Below, piece after piece: positions 33,515 to 52,320 of a stretch of DNA of 52,344 nt; position 1 is the first letter of the stretch; each line of letters starts with the position of its first letter. Both the position numbers and the translations under genes were made by a program. The notes under the pieces are model-generated. The model did not search any database, had not been told where the DNA came from, and worked only from the letters and a program-made list of their open reading frames with translations. Location of the stretch: positions 165,510-217,853 of the forward strand of contig NZ_BMMV01000007.1 of the NCBI RefSeq assembly GCF_014646115.1. The letters run 5' to 3'. Source of the DNA: Streptomyces camponoticapitis. Lineage in GTDB: Bacteria > Actinomycetota > Actinomycetes > Streptomycetales > Streptomycetaceae.

Positions 33515-36379
33515 TCAGCGCAGGGTCGGTACGTCGCCTCCGCGCGTCCACGCGACATCCACGTCCCGCAGGCCCCGGCCCCACGGCGACACGATCTCCG
33601 TGAGCGTCGCCGCGTCCGGTGGGGTGGCGCCGAGGCCGATCGCGTAGTGGACGCGATCCCGGTCCCCGTCCGTCGTGTACGGGCGCGGCCAGGCGTGGGC
33701 GTCCCGTACGCCGGCCGCTTCGAGCGCGGTGAGCAGCGCCCGTACGCGGCCACGGAACCGGCCCAGTGTGTCCGGGCGGCGCGTGGACACCGTGGCCACC
33801 GCCCAGGCCGCGTGGCGACGGTGGAGGGGTGGGGGTGCGGCGAGTGCGGGGCAGGCGCCCGTATCCAGGAGTTCCCAGGCCCGGTAGAGCTCCTGGACCA
33901 GTAGGTCGCGGTGGCCGGGGCCGACCTGTTCGGTGCAGGTGCGGATGGGGGTGGTCGGGGTCAGGACGGTGACCGGGGCGGTGACTCCCTTGCTGGGAAG
34001 GGGCGTTGTGAGGGAGACCGGTTCGCGCCAGTCCCAGGCCGCCCATGTGCCGAAGAAGTGCCGGAGCAGATCCTCGGGCCGGAGCGGCGCGTCCGGCTCC
34101 ATGACCGTGCGTGCCGCCAGCACCGCCCATGCCAGGCCGGGCAGCCCGCCGAAGGGAGCGGAGTCCAGGCCGCGCGCCGCCGCCCACGTCTTCACCTCCC
34201 TCGCCAGCCGGGCGAAGGCACCGTGGCGGTCGCCGACCGCGTCGCGTACGGCCACCGCGTCGCTCACCGCGCTCAGCGCGACGGCCGCCGCCTCGCCGAG
34301 TTCGGCCCGGCGGTCCACGGCCCGCGCCGGAGGCAGTGAACCGGCCGCGACCACTGCCAGGTCGACGCCCAACTCGCCCACCGTGAACCGGAGTCCGGGC
34401 ACGCGTGCGCCGATCACCTCCCGTACGGGGGACGCGCCGGGCGGGAGCGCGGCGGCGACCCGCCGCCGTATCCCGTCCATGTCCGCCTCCTCGCCCGGCA
34501 CCACCGCCACCAGGTCCAGATCCGCACGGGCCGACGCGCAGCCCATACGGCGGGACCCCACGACGTGTACGACGCCCTCGGCCGGCGTCCGCGGCGCGAG
34601 GAGCCGGGCGGTCTCGCCGGCATCGGCGGCGGGCGGCCCGGCAAGCGGCCCGGCGGGCGGCTCGTCCTCCGGGACCCACGTGATCTCGCCCGTACCGAGC
34701 GCGATCCTCGCCCGCACCCGCATGGGCTCCTCGCCCCGGCGCGACAGCAACACCAACTCGCCCACCGTGGCGCACACTTCGCCGAGCCGCGCCTCGATGC
34801 CGGCCGCATCCCCCTGCGGGTCCCGGCTCCGCCTCAGCGTCAGATGCGGCGTGAACCCCTCGGCCCGCCGTCCGCCGCAGCGTGGGAACCGCCGTTCCAG
34901 CGCCCGCCGTAGCTCCGTCCACGGCGCGTCCGAGCCCTCCGACTCCGAGCCCTCCGCCGCCGGGTCCAGCCAGAGCGTGGCGTCCTCACGGTGCCCGAAG
35001 GTGTGCACCCCGCCCAGCCGCGCCGTGAACGGCACCGTCTCCGCGGCGGCAGCCGACAGCAGTGGCCCCGCGCGCTCGAAGTCGGACTCCGGGACGAAGC
35101 CGAAGAGCAGGTTCACATGCGGCGGCCGGCGGTCGAACTGTGGATCGTGCTCCCGCCGGAGGGCCTGGAGGGGAGACCACAGCTCCTGTGGCGGTATCCA
35201 GGCGACGGCCGTACGAGCCGTGGCCCGGACGTCCAGCACATCCGCGGGGGTGTCCGGCGTCCCGAGAGCGACCTCCGCCTCCACGCCGTAGTGGTCGGAG
35301 ATGTAGAGCCCCCGCGCGTCCGGCGTGTCCCCGCGCAGCACCGCCCCGGCCACCACCCCGCTCCCCCGCAGCAGCACCCGGTCGAGCCGGGCGGCGCGGC
35401 CCGACAGCGAGGACACCGCCGCCAGCGGATTGGTGACCGGATCGAACGTGGGCGTGCTGTCCTCGGAGCCGTACACCTCCGTCCAGGCGTCCCGCAGCCC
35501 GAGCGCGGCGGCCGGTCCTCCGCCCCCACCGGAGCCGTCGTTGAAATCCCCCAGCAGGATCTGATCGGCGTCGACACCGCCCAACCCCTCGGCGAGGGCG
35601 GCCAGTTCGCCACGGCGCCGGTCCGCGCCGTCCTTGGAGTGGTCGCTGCTCAGGTGCGTGGTGGCCACCACGAGCGGCCCCGCCCCGGTCTCCACGGTGA
35701 GCGCGGTGACGGCCTTGTGCGGGCCGAGCGTGTGCCGCCCGGCCTCCCGTACCGGCAGCCGGCTGAGAAGCAGCAGACCGGTGTCGTCGACGTCGCGCCC
35801 GCCCGGGTCGGTGCCGAGCGTGTAACTCGCCCGCACCCAGGGAGCGTTCAGGAGCATCGTGAGCAGGTCGGCCTCGACCTCCTGGAGGGCGATGATGTCG
35901 GCCCCGGACTCGGCGAGCGCGGCGAGCAGCAGGGGGCGCCGGGCGGCGGTGTCGACGCGTTCGCTGTCGTAGCGGTCCCAGAGGGTGTTCCAGGTCAGGA
36001 CGCGCAGCGAGGCGGAAGCGGGTACGGAGGCGACACGCGCGGGCACCCGCTCCCCGCCCGCGGGCACCCACTCCCCGCCCTCGTACGCGTACGGCGCGCA
36101 CGCCGAGAAGAACGGCGCCCGCAGCAGCCGCGCGTGCCGCACCCGCCCCGCGTCCGTCGCGTCGATGCGGTCGACGCCGGTCGCCCGGTCCCAGACGACC
36201 TCGCCGTCCGCCTCCACGAACAGCACGCGGTGCCACGGGATGTCGCCGCCGGGCACGAACGCGGGCAGCGGGATGCGGCCGGGGGTCGTACCGCGCCGGC
36301 TGACGCCGAGGACGAAGCGCGCCGGGTCGAAGCGCGGGTCCCAGCGCACCTGGTGGTAGAGCTGATCGCTGGTCCGCAT
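33515..36379 (-). CDS. RNA-end processing protein: MJ1316/DUF504, EEP, 2H phosphoesterase and poly(A)-polymerase-type nucleotidyltransferase
   Basis: A 954-residue multidomain protein. Residues 5-70 form an MJ1316/DUF504 domain (WDPRFDP 13-19, IPWHRV 47-52, VVWDR 61-65), the Pfam RNA cyclic-group end-recognition family. Residues 125-372 are an endonuclease/exonuclease/phosphatase domain with intact motifs (WN at 130-131, QE at 166-167, TTH 240-242, GDFND 277-281, SDHYG 361-365). Residues 395-570 are a 2H phosphoesterase (HVN at 421-423, HLT at 512-514). Residues 590-840 are a PAP/CCA-like nucleotidyltransferase: GSRRMG, Asp620/Asp622, Asp673, then helical blocks FGGLPGLAWAVL and FFGTWAAWDWREPV. 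The C-terminal 100 residues resemble the PAP RNA-binding part. The start at 36379 overlaps the ligase stop (TGATG). Inferred job: trim and restore broken RNA 3' ends before sealing. Confidence 0.85.
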   Translation of the reverse strand: MRTSDQLYHQVRWDPRFDPARFVLGVSRRGTTPGRIPLPAFVPGGDIPWHRVLFVEADGEVVWDRATGVDRIDATDAGRVRHARLLRAPFFSACAPYAYEGGEWVPAGGERVPARVASVPASASLRVLTWNTLWDRYDSERVDTAARRPLLLAALAESGADIIALQEVEADLLTMLLNAPWVRASYTLGTDPGGRDVDDTGLLLLSRLPVREAGRHTLGPHKAVTALTVETGAGPLVVATTHLSSDHSKDGADRRRGELAALAEGLGGVDADQILLGDFNDGSGGGGGPAAALGLRDAWTEVYGSEDSTPTFDPVTNPLAAVSSLSGRAARLDRVLLRGSGVVAGAVLRGDTPDARGLYISDHYGVEAEVALGTPDTPADVLDVRATARTAVAWIPPQELWSPLQALRREHDPQFDRRPPHVNLLFGFVPESDFERAGPLLSAAAAETVPFTARLGGVHTFGHREDATLWLDPAAEGSESEGSDAPWTELRRALERRFPRCGGRRAEGFTPHLTLRRSRDPQGDAAGIEARLGEVCATVGELVLLSRRGEEPMRVRARIALGTGEITWVPEDEPPAGPLAGPPAADAGETARLLAPRTPAEGVVHVVGSRRMGCASARADLDLVAVVPGEEADMDGIRRRVAAALPPGASPVREVIGARVPGLRFTVGELGVDLAVVAAGSLPPARAVDRRAELGEAAAVALSAVSDAVAVRDAVGDRHGAFARLAREVKTWAAARGLDSAPFGGLPGLAWAVLAARTVMEPDAPLRPEDLLRHFFGTWAAWDWREPVSLTTPLPSKGVTAPVTVLTPTTPIRTCTEQVGPGHRDLLVQELYRAWELLDTGACPALAAPPPLHRRHAAWAVATVSTRRPDTLGRFRGRVRALLTALEAAGVRDAHAWPRPYTTDGDRDRVHYAIGLGATPPDAATLTEIVSPWGRGLRDVDVAWTRGGDVPTLR

Positions 36380-38079
36380 CACGTTCCCCCGCTCCCGATG
36401 TCGTCGGCGTCCTCGACGGCCCCGGTCGCGCCCACGTACCACGTACGGTGCGCGTCTCCCGGATACGGCGGTACGAAGCGGTGCAGCTGCCCCGTGAGTA
36501 CGTCGGCCGGCACTGGATGCGGCCGTACGCCGTTACGCCTGACCAGCTCCGCCTCGTCCACGAGCAGCACCGCGTGGGTGACGAACGCGTCGCGCCGCCG
36601 TGCCACCGCCTGGACGAGCGAACGCTGCTGCCGGTTGAGCGAGGTGGCGTCCCACACGACCGTCCCCCCGGCCGCGAGCGCCCGGTCGAGGCGGTCGAGG
36701 CCGTCCCGGAGGACGTCCCCGTTGGCGCGCTGATCGGCGCGCGCGCCGCGCTCCTCGCGCAGGTCGTCCAGCGAGACGCGCGTCCCGACGCCGGTGAGTC
36801 CTCCTACGAAGGTGCTCTTCCCGCTCCCCGAGGGCCCCACGAGGTGAATCAGCGAGGGGAAGTTGCCGGACCGCCACCGCCAGGTCGCGGCCACCGCCTC
36901 CTCGACGGTCGTCAGCCGCCCTGCAGTCCAGGCGTCACGGGCCTCGGCCCAGCACCGTTCGACGGCTTCCGGTCCGAGCCCGTCGAGCGCGGCGCGCAGC
37001 CCCGTACGCAGAGGCGCCACCGGCTCGGGTCCCAGCAACCCGGCCTCTTCGGCGATCAGCGCGGACCACTCGACCTGCTCCGACCGGCTCTCCGGCACGG
37101 CCCCGGCGACGGCGTGCAGCACCGCCAGGTCGACGGCGAGCGCCATCCGCGCGAGCCCGGCACGCCGCTCCTCGTCGGGGAACGGTCGGTGCAGCGCCGG
37201 ATGGAGACCCACCAGGTCCGCGACTCTCCTCGCCCCCGCCATACCCAGCGGCGCGACGAGCGCGGCCGCGAGCCGCCCACGCGGCACATGGTGCAGAAAA
37301 GCGGCCAGAACCCCACCCAGCCGGTCGTCCCCGTGCCGCCCGCCGGCGTCGAGCCGCCCGGCGACCTCCAATGCCGCTCGCCCGTCCCCCTCGGCACCCA
37401 CGGCCTTCGCCAGGGCCCCCGCGTCCACGGGACCCCCCGACCGCACGTCCCACAACGCGGCACTCGCACCGAGCCCGTTCTCCACGACGGCGGCGTGCAT
37501 CCAGTGCGTGTCGGTCTGTACGTGATGCGGCCGCACCCACTTGGCGAGCCGGCGCCCGAACTCCTCGCGTACGAAGGCCTCGACGGTCCGTACGACGTAT
37601 CCCTCCTGCCGCGCGGGGTCCAGCCTCAGCCCCCGCAGGGCCCGTTCGTCGAAGGTCCCGCGCCACAGGACGCGCGGTGCGGGTATCCCCAGGCGCCGCA
37701 GTGTCCGCACGGTCTCGTCCCAGCCGAGACAGCGTTCGCCGTCCCACACGGAGAAGCCGTAGAACCAGCTCTCCAGGTCCTCGTAAGCGATCGAGTGGCG
37801 GGCGTACATGTTCTCGCCGCACACCCGCGTCCCGTCGGGTATCAATGCCCCGATCCGCCCCTGCAACGCCTTCACCCAGGCCCGTGACGGATGATGCCCG
37901 GAATCCAGCGACCGGGCGTGCAGCCCGTCGCGGTACAGGGTGGTGTTCTCCCCGTCCATCTTCTCGGTGACGACGACTTCCCGCCCCCGCAGCCCGCCCA
38001 GGTCCCCGGCCCGCACGTCGTCGGCCCCGACCCCGGGCGACCAGGGCAGATGTGACGTCCTCGGATACGCCGTACGCAT
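36379..38079 (-). CDS. RNA ligase fused to a polynucleotide kinase (RNA repair)
   Basis: A 566-residue protein. Residues 1-200 are an ATP-dependent RNA ligase: motif I EKMDGE with adenylated Lys40, RSLD (56-59), YGFSVWD (107-113), EGYVVR (159-164) and AKWVRP (179-184). Residues 210-400 are helical and unassigned. Residues 408-550 are a P-loop kinase of the T4 Pnkp type: GPSGSGKST (415-423) and VVWDATSLNRQQR (475-487), which would phosphorylate 5'-OH RNA ends. No 3'-phosphatase domain is present; the downstream protein supplies 2H and EEP domains instead. ATG start with GGGGGAG upstream. It is the first gene of a two-gene operon with its own predicted promoter. Confidence 0.88.
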   Translation of the reverse strand: MRTAYPRTSHLPWSPGVGADDVRAGDLGGLRGREVVVTEKMDGENTTLYRDGLHARSLDSGHHPSRAWVKALQGRIGALIPDGTRVCGENMYARHSIAYEDLESWFYGFSVWDGERCLGWDETVRTLRRLGIPAPRVLWRGTFDERALRGLRLDPARQEGYVVRTVEAFVREEFGRRLAKWVRPHHVQTDTHWMHAAVVENGLGASAALWDVRSGGPVDAGALAKAVGAEGDGRAALEVAGRLDAGGRHGDDRLGGVLAAFLHHVPRGRLAAALVAPLGMAGARRVADLVGLHPALHRPFPDEERRAGLARMALAVDLAVLHAVAGAVPESRSEQVEWSALIAEEAGLLGPEPVAPLRTGLRAALDGLGPEAVERCWAEARDAWTAGRLTTVEEAVAATWRWRSGNFPSLIHLVGPSGSGKSTFVGGLTGVGTRVSLDDLREERGARADQRANGDVLRDGLDRLDRALAAGGTVVWDATSLNRQQRSLVQAVARRRDAFVTHAVLLVDEAELVRRNGVRPHPVPADVLTGQLHRFVPPYPGDAHRTWYVGATGAVEDADDIGSGGT

Positions 38080-38118
38080 GCCCCACTCCCCCGCCGCCCC
38101 GTGACCACCTGCCCGGCA

Positions 38119-38147
38119 ACCCTAGGAGCGCGACGGAACGCGATCCA
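38119..38147 (-). promoter_or_regulatory. Predicted promoter of the RNA-repair operon
   Basis: On the minus strand TGGATC (38142-38147) is followed, 17 bp on, by TAGGGT (38119-38124), a good TANNNT -10. It is 40 bp upstream of the ligase ATG and downstream of the tuf terminator, so the operon does not depend on tuf read-through. Confidence 0.5.
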
Positions 38148-38193
38148 TCGAATAAGGGGCGACTCGGCTTCGAGGACAACGGCTTCCCGCCTG

Positions 38194-38241
38194 CAAAAAA
38201 GAAAAGTGGGCCCCGCACCAACTTCGGTGCGGGGCCCACTT
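38194..38241 (-). terminator. Rho-independent terminator of tuf
   Basis: A perfect 16-bp stem (AAGTGGGCCCCGCACC with GGTGCGGGGCCCACTT), 6-nt loop, followed on the minus strand by TTTTCTTTTTT. A real U-tract is rare in Streptomyces. It lies 72 bp after the tuf stop and separates tuf from the RNA-repair operon. Confidence 0.95.
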
Positions 38242-38312
38242 CTTGGTCGCTCGTGTGAGAGCTACCAGGTCGAACAGTCAGCCGTCGGAACAGCGGACCG
38301 GCAGATCGGCGA

Positions 38313-39506
<1,194 letters not shown>

Positions 39507-39632
39507 TGGGGTCCTCCTGGAGTGGTTCTGTACGCCTTACTCATCGGCGCCAGGTGATCTTTGCTGGGATGCCGGGGCCCGGGGCGCCGGACACTCGCAC
39601 GGTCTCCCGTACGCGTTGTCCGGCGGCCCCAG

Positions 39633-39651
39633 GGCTTGCCGGTGACAAGCC
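39633..39651 (-). other. Short hairpin in the fusA-tuf gap
   Basis: GGCTTG pairs with CAAGCC around a 7-nt loop, 20 bp after the fusA stop. It is weak, and could be a processing or partial termination site that sets tuf output apart from fusA. Confidence 0.3.
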
Positions 39652-39671
39652 TAAAGCGTGCTCGGGACGAG

Positions 39672-41801
<2,130 letters not shown>

Positions 41802-41839
41802 GAGGCTCAATCTTCTCTCGGTCTCGATGTGGGCGCTGA

Positions 41840-42310
41840 CTACCAGCGGTAGTGCGCGAAGGCCTTGTTGGACTCGGCCATCTTGTGCGTGTCCTCACGC
41901 TTCTTGACCGAAGCGCCGAGGCCGTTGGAGGCGTCGAGCAGTTCGTTCATGAGGCGCTCGGTCATGGTCTTCTCGCGACGGGCGCGGGAGTAACCGACCA
42001 GCCAGCGCAGCGCGAGGGTGGAGGCGCGACCGGGCTTGACCTCGATCGGCACCTGGTAGGTGGCGCCGCCGACGCGGCGGGACTTGACCTCGAGCGACGG
42101 CTTGACGTTCTCAAGCGCGCGCTTCAGCGTGATGACCGGGTCGTTGCCGGTCTTCTCGCGGAGGCCTTCCATGGCGCCGTAGACGATCCGCTCGGCGGTG
42201 GAACGCTTGCCGTTGAGCAGAAGCTTGTTGATCAGCGACGTGACAAGAGGAGAACCGTAGACCGGGTCGATGATGACCGGGCGCTTCGGGGCAGGGCCCT
42301 TACGAGGCAT
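41840..42310 (-). CDS. rpsG: 30S ribosomal protein S7
   Basis: Head-assembly protein, and the str-operon repressor in E. coli. It is 156 residues ([20 protein letters not shown]), with the conserved [20 protein letters not shown] loop and a full-length C-terminus (FAHYRW). ATG start 4 bp after the rpsL stop. Confidence 0.98.
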   Translation of the reverse strand: MPRKGPAPKRPVIIDPVYGSPLVTSLINKLLLNGKRSTAERIVYGAMEGLREKTGNDPVITLKRALENVKPSLEVKSRRVGGATYQVPIEVKPGRASTLALRWLVGYSRARREKTMTERLMNELLDASNGLGASVKKREDTHKMAESNKAFAHYRW

Positions 42311-42313
42311 TGT

Positions 42314-42685
42314 TTACTTCTCCTTCTTGGCGCCGTAGCGGCTGCGGGCCTGCTTGCGGTTCTTGACTCCCTGGGTGTCCAGGGAACCGCGGATGATCTT
42401 GTAGCGAACACCCGGCAGGTCCTTCACACGGCCACCACGCACGAGCACGATGGAGTGCTCCTGCAGGTTGTGTCCCTCACCCGGAATGTATGCCGTGACC
42501 TCGATACCGGAGGTCAGTCGCACACGTGCGACCTTCCGCAGGGCGGAGTTGGGCTTCTTCGGGGTGGTCGTGAACACACGCGTGCAGACGCCGCGGCGCT
42601 GAGGGGAACCCTCGAGGGCAGGCGTCTTGTTCTTCTCGACCTTGTCCTGCCGGCCCTTCCGGACCAGCTGCTGGATCGTAGGCAC
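42314..42685 (-). CDS. rpsL: 30S ribosomal protein S12
   Basis: Decoding-centre protein and the target of streptomycin-resistance mutations. It is 123 residues, starting [12 protein letters not shown]. Both resistance loops are wild type: [11 protein letters not shown] (Lys43 site) and [12 protein letters not shown] (Lys88 site). GTG start with GGAG. It is the first gene of the rpsL-rpsG-fusA-tuf block, and its leader carries the element shared with the S10 leader. Confidence 0.98.
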   Translation of the reverse strand: MPTIQQLVRKGRQDKVEKNKTPALEGSPQRRGVCTRVFTTTPKKPNSALRKVARVRLTSGIEVTAYIPGEGHNLQEHSIVLVRGGRVKDLPGVRYKIIRGSLDTQGVKNRKQARSRYGAKKEK

Positions 42686-42735
42686 TACTTCTCCGGTTTC
42701 TGTGTGCCGTCAGTAAAACTAACCTGGAACATTCG

Positions 42736-42760
42736 CCGACCCACGCGGTCGGGTGTGTCG
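42736..42760 (-). promoter_or_regulatory. 25-bp element shared with the S10 leader (copy 2)
   Basis: It matches the element at 25106-25130 with one base change. Read on the minus strand it contains the perfect hairpin CCGACC-GCGTG-GGTCGG. It lies 51 bp upstream of the rpsL start. Confidence 0.6.
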
Positions 42761-43070
42761 AATACTGCAAGATCCCGCTGGAGGCGAGGAAAGCGCAGAT
42801 CGCGGTGGCCTTCGTCCGAACTCACCATGCGGTTGAGGACACGCACAGGAGCCCAGGCACACCCCAGGCACAAGGTCTGAGCGTACCTACCGCATCGACT
42901 CCGGTCAAAACAAATGGAGTGACCCCGAACACGCCGGGCGAACGCTGCTCGGACACATCTCGGCGAAGGCAGCCGCCGCCGCGATCTCCCGGGTGCCGAG
43001 TCGCCGTCAGACGCGCTGGGGGTCAGGGCAAAACCGCAGGTCATCTCCCTGCTGACGCAACAGCAATCGG
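42761..43070. other. Gene-free region upstream of the str leader element
   Basis: I see no coding frame I can support between the leader element and the stop of the nucleotidyltransferase-like gene. It should hold the str promoter. No -35/-10 pair stands out; TAGTTT at about 42713-42718, downstream of the element, is one possible -10. Confidence 0.4.
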
Positions 43071-43508
43071 TCAGGCGTCCCGAGAGCTGGTATCGGCACG
43101 GCTGAGATAGTCCTTGATCAGCTCGACATCGGCCCGATCCTTTGGCCGGTCGGAGCGCTCCTTCCAGCCGAGGACCTCCCGGAGCGGGCAGAACGGAATC
43201 CCTTGAACCCGCTCCGCCGACTCGATCAGCCTGCCGGGATCGCCGGTACCGGGAAGCCATCGATCGAAGACTTCGATCTGCCCGTCCGCGAGCACGACCA
43301 TCCGGCCATGACCGGAGGGTGCCGCAACGGGGACTGCCATGGTCGACACCGCTTTCCAAGCTGCTCCGCGAGCCACCAGGTCAAGGTCGCCGATCTCATC
43401 CCTCAGACCGTGCGCGAGCAGGGGACCGCTGCCGGCGACCACGTAGTCGTCCGGCGGCAGCCCCAGGGACAGCAGCTTCAGGATCAGGGAGACCCGACGC
43501 AGATCCAA
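43071..43508 (-). CDS. Nucleotidyltransferase-like protein
   Basis: A 145-residue protein with an MNT-type signature: VVAGSGPLLAHGL (24-36, Gly26-Ser27) and DEIGDLDLVA (37-46, the Asp41-x-Asp43 pair). It lacks a long C-terminal extension, so it is a minimal nucleotidyltransferase fold of the kind often found in two-gene toxin-antitoxin or defence modules. The substrate is unknown. The TTG start follows TAGGAG, and that TAG is the stop codon of the upstream membrane-protein gene, so the two are translationally linked. The base composition is lower in GC than the flanking core genes, suggesting recent arrival. Confidence 0.65.
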   Translation of the reverse strand: MDLRRVSLILKLLSLGLPPDDYVVAGSGPLLAHGLRDEIGDLDLVARGAAWKAVSTMAVPVAAPSGHGRMVVLADGQIEVFDRWLPGTGDPGRLIESAERVQGIPFCPLREVLGWKERSDRPKDRADVELIKDYLSRADTSSRDA

Positions 43509-43516
43509 TAGATCTC

Positions 43517-44275
43517 CTAGAGAACAGGAAGCCCCACGATCACCCGGGCCACCATGCTCATCGCCAGTGATGCGATGACGCTGGCCAGCGTACCTACGAG
43601 GAAATATTCGGACGCATGCCTGCCGTGATCGAGAGAAGGAATCCGGGCGAGCGATTTGGCCGCGAGCACAAGCGCCGCTGCTTCTGGCTGGCCCGCCGCG
43701 AGAAACGCAAAGAGTAGGCCCCTCTCCAACAACCCGATCCCGCTTCCGCCGTTCATGAACTCAAGAGCGGCAGCTTTCTCCGGTCCGGACGGCAGGGCGT
43801 CAATCTCTCTGCGCACCTGGCGGGTGGCCAGCATGGCCAAAATTCCACCACCGAAAACGGAAAGCAGGAGCGCGGAGGTGAAGACAGCCACCTGATCGTT
43901 GCGGGTGACCTCGGACCCCAGCGAGGCAAGATTCGGACCCGCGATCCACAACGACAAGATCGCCGATGCCGCAATCGCTCCCGCCCCAAGCCGTCTTGCG
44001 ACCGAGGAAGCCGTTCCGAAGACGGGGAAGACGACAGAGAAGCCGAAACTTGGACTTCCTACCCCAAAGTGCCAGAATATCGCCCCGAAGGAGAGCAGGG
44101 TCGCAGCTACCAGTGCACACCATGCTCTTCCGTCGGAAGTGTAGGGGCTGATCACGTAGGCCCCGTAAAGGGCAGTAAAGGCCGCCGTCGCTCCCGGACG
44201 AACTCTTTGCCAGCCGAGACCCCACGGGACGACAACCGCCGCAGTCAGACCAAGAGAAATCCTCGCCGTTTCCAC
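43517..44275 (-). CDS. Polytopic membrane protein of unknown family
   Basis: A 252-residue protein with about six to seven hydrophobic segments. The last third contains a recognisable arrangement: GLLERGLLFAF, then AAKSLARIPSL and EYFLVGTLASVIASL. I recall this pattern in accessory-region membrane proteins of unknown function, but cannot name the family. I prefer the GTG at 44275, which has GGGGGAG 5 bp upstream, over one eight codons earlier with no ribosome site. It is followed, 8 bp on, by the nucleotidyltransferase-like gene. The pair sits between rpoC and rpsL, and an rpoC terminator lies just upstream. Confidence 0.65.
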   Translation of the reverse strand: METARISLGLTAAVVVPWGLGWQRVRPGATAAFTALYGAYVISPYTSDGRAWCALVAATLLSFGAIFWHFGVGSPSFGFSVVFPVFGTASSVARRLGAGAIAASAILSLWIAGPNLASLGSEVTRNDQVAVFTSALLLSVFGGGILAMLATRQVRREIDALPSGPEKAAALEFMNGGSGIGLLERGLLFAFLAAGQPEAAALVLAAKSLARIPSLDHGRHASEYFLVGTLASVIASLAMSMVARVIVGLPVL

Positions 44276-44332
44276 GTCTGCTCCCCCGACGATATTCACT
44301 ACATCGAATTCTCAATCAGCGGCCGGTCCCGC

Positions 44333-44382
44333 CGATACGCCGAAGGGCGGCCACCCCCGCAGGGTGACCGCCCTTCGTATCG
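44333..44382 (-). terminator. Terminator of rpoBC
   Basis: A long stem (CGATACG-CC-GAAGGGCGGCCACCC facing GGGTGACCGCCCTTCGTATCG) with a 2-nt bulge and one mismatch, starting 4 bp after the rpoC stop. Confidence 0.85.
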
Positions 44383-44386
44383 CTAC

Positions 44387-48292
<3,906 letters not shown>

Positions 48293-48426
48293 TTGTCGTC
48301 AATCCCTCTTTCGGGGTCGAGTCTCAATCAATGGTCTGAAGGGGGTCCCGCCCGAGCCCACCAGGGCGCGAGGGGAGGGTCCGGGAGGAGCCGGCCGCCC
48401 CGAGACAGGAGCGGCCGGACAACCCG

Positions 48427-51909
<3,483 letters not shown>

Positions 51910-52071
51910 GAGGGGGTCCTTCCGAGGGCTCGGACTCACTACGCGCGTACCGGTCCCGAGCGGGACACACCGGATGACAGGCCCCTAAAAGGGCTGGTCA
52001 GCCGACGATGTCTTGCATGGGGGTGCCCCTGGTGACGGGCAGGGAGCAGCTAACAGGCAGCGCAAAGGGTC
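51910..52071 (-). other. rpoB leader region
   Basis: Untranslated leader of about 155 nt between the predicted start site (near 52065) and the rpoB start. A region around 51980-52000 (GACCAGCCCTTTTAGGGGCCTGTC on the minus strand, in part) can fold weakly. I see no gene. Confidence 0.5.
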
Positions 52072-52100
52072 AGTGTAGCCACTTGGCACACTGATGTCCA
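52072..52100 (-). promoter_or_regulatory. Predicted rpoB promoter
   Basis: On the minus strand TGGACA (52095-52100), a 17-bp spacer, then TACACT (52072-52077), a close match to the main-sigma consensus TTGACA/TANNNT. It is 163 bp upstream of the rpoB start, so rpoBC can be transcribed independently of rplJL. Confidence 0.75.
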
Positions 52101-52320
52101 GGCCGGGTTTTGCGAGACCCTCGTTGTACTCAACACCTTGTCTCAACTGCGTTCGGACCCACGCCGTAGGCGCACATCGATCCTGCCCTCTTCGTCGCCG
52201 ATCCATGCCTCGGATTCGGATCGATTATGACGACGCGTCCTGAGAATTGCGCGCTGCGTGCGGTTCGTCAAGGCCCCCCGCTCCGTACGGATCGTCACCG
52301 GTCGTACGGAAGGCACGGCG

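Noticed and set aside
25830..38079. Idea that YoeB and the RNA-repair operon form one system
   Set aside because: They are on opposite strands, several kilobases and many unrelated genes apart. Only the chemistry is suggestive, so I keep them as separate observations.
42314..42685. Streptomycin-resistance change in rpsL
   Set aside because: Both known resistance loops (Lys43 and Lys88 sites) are wild type.
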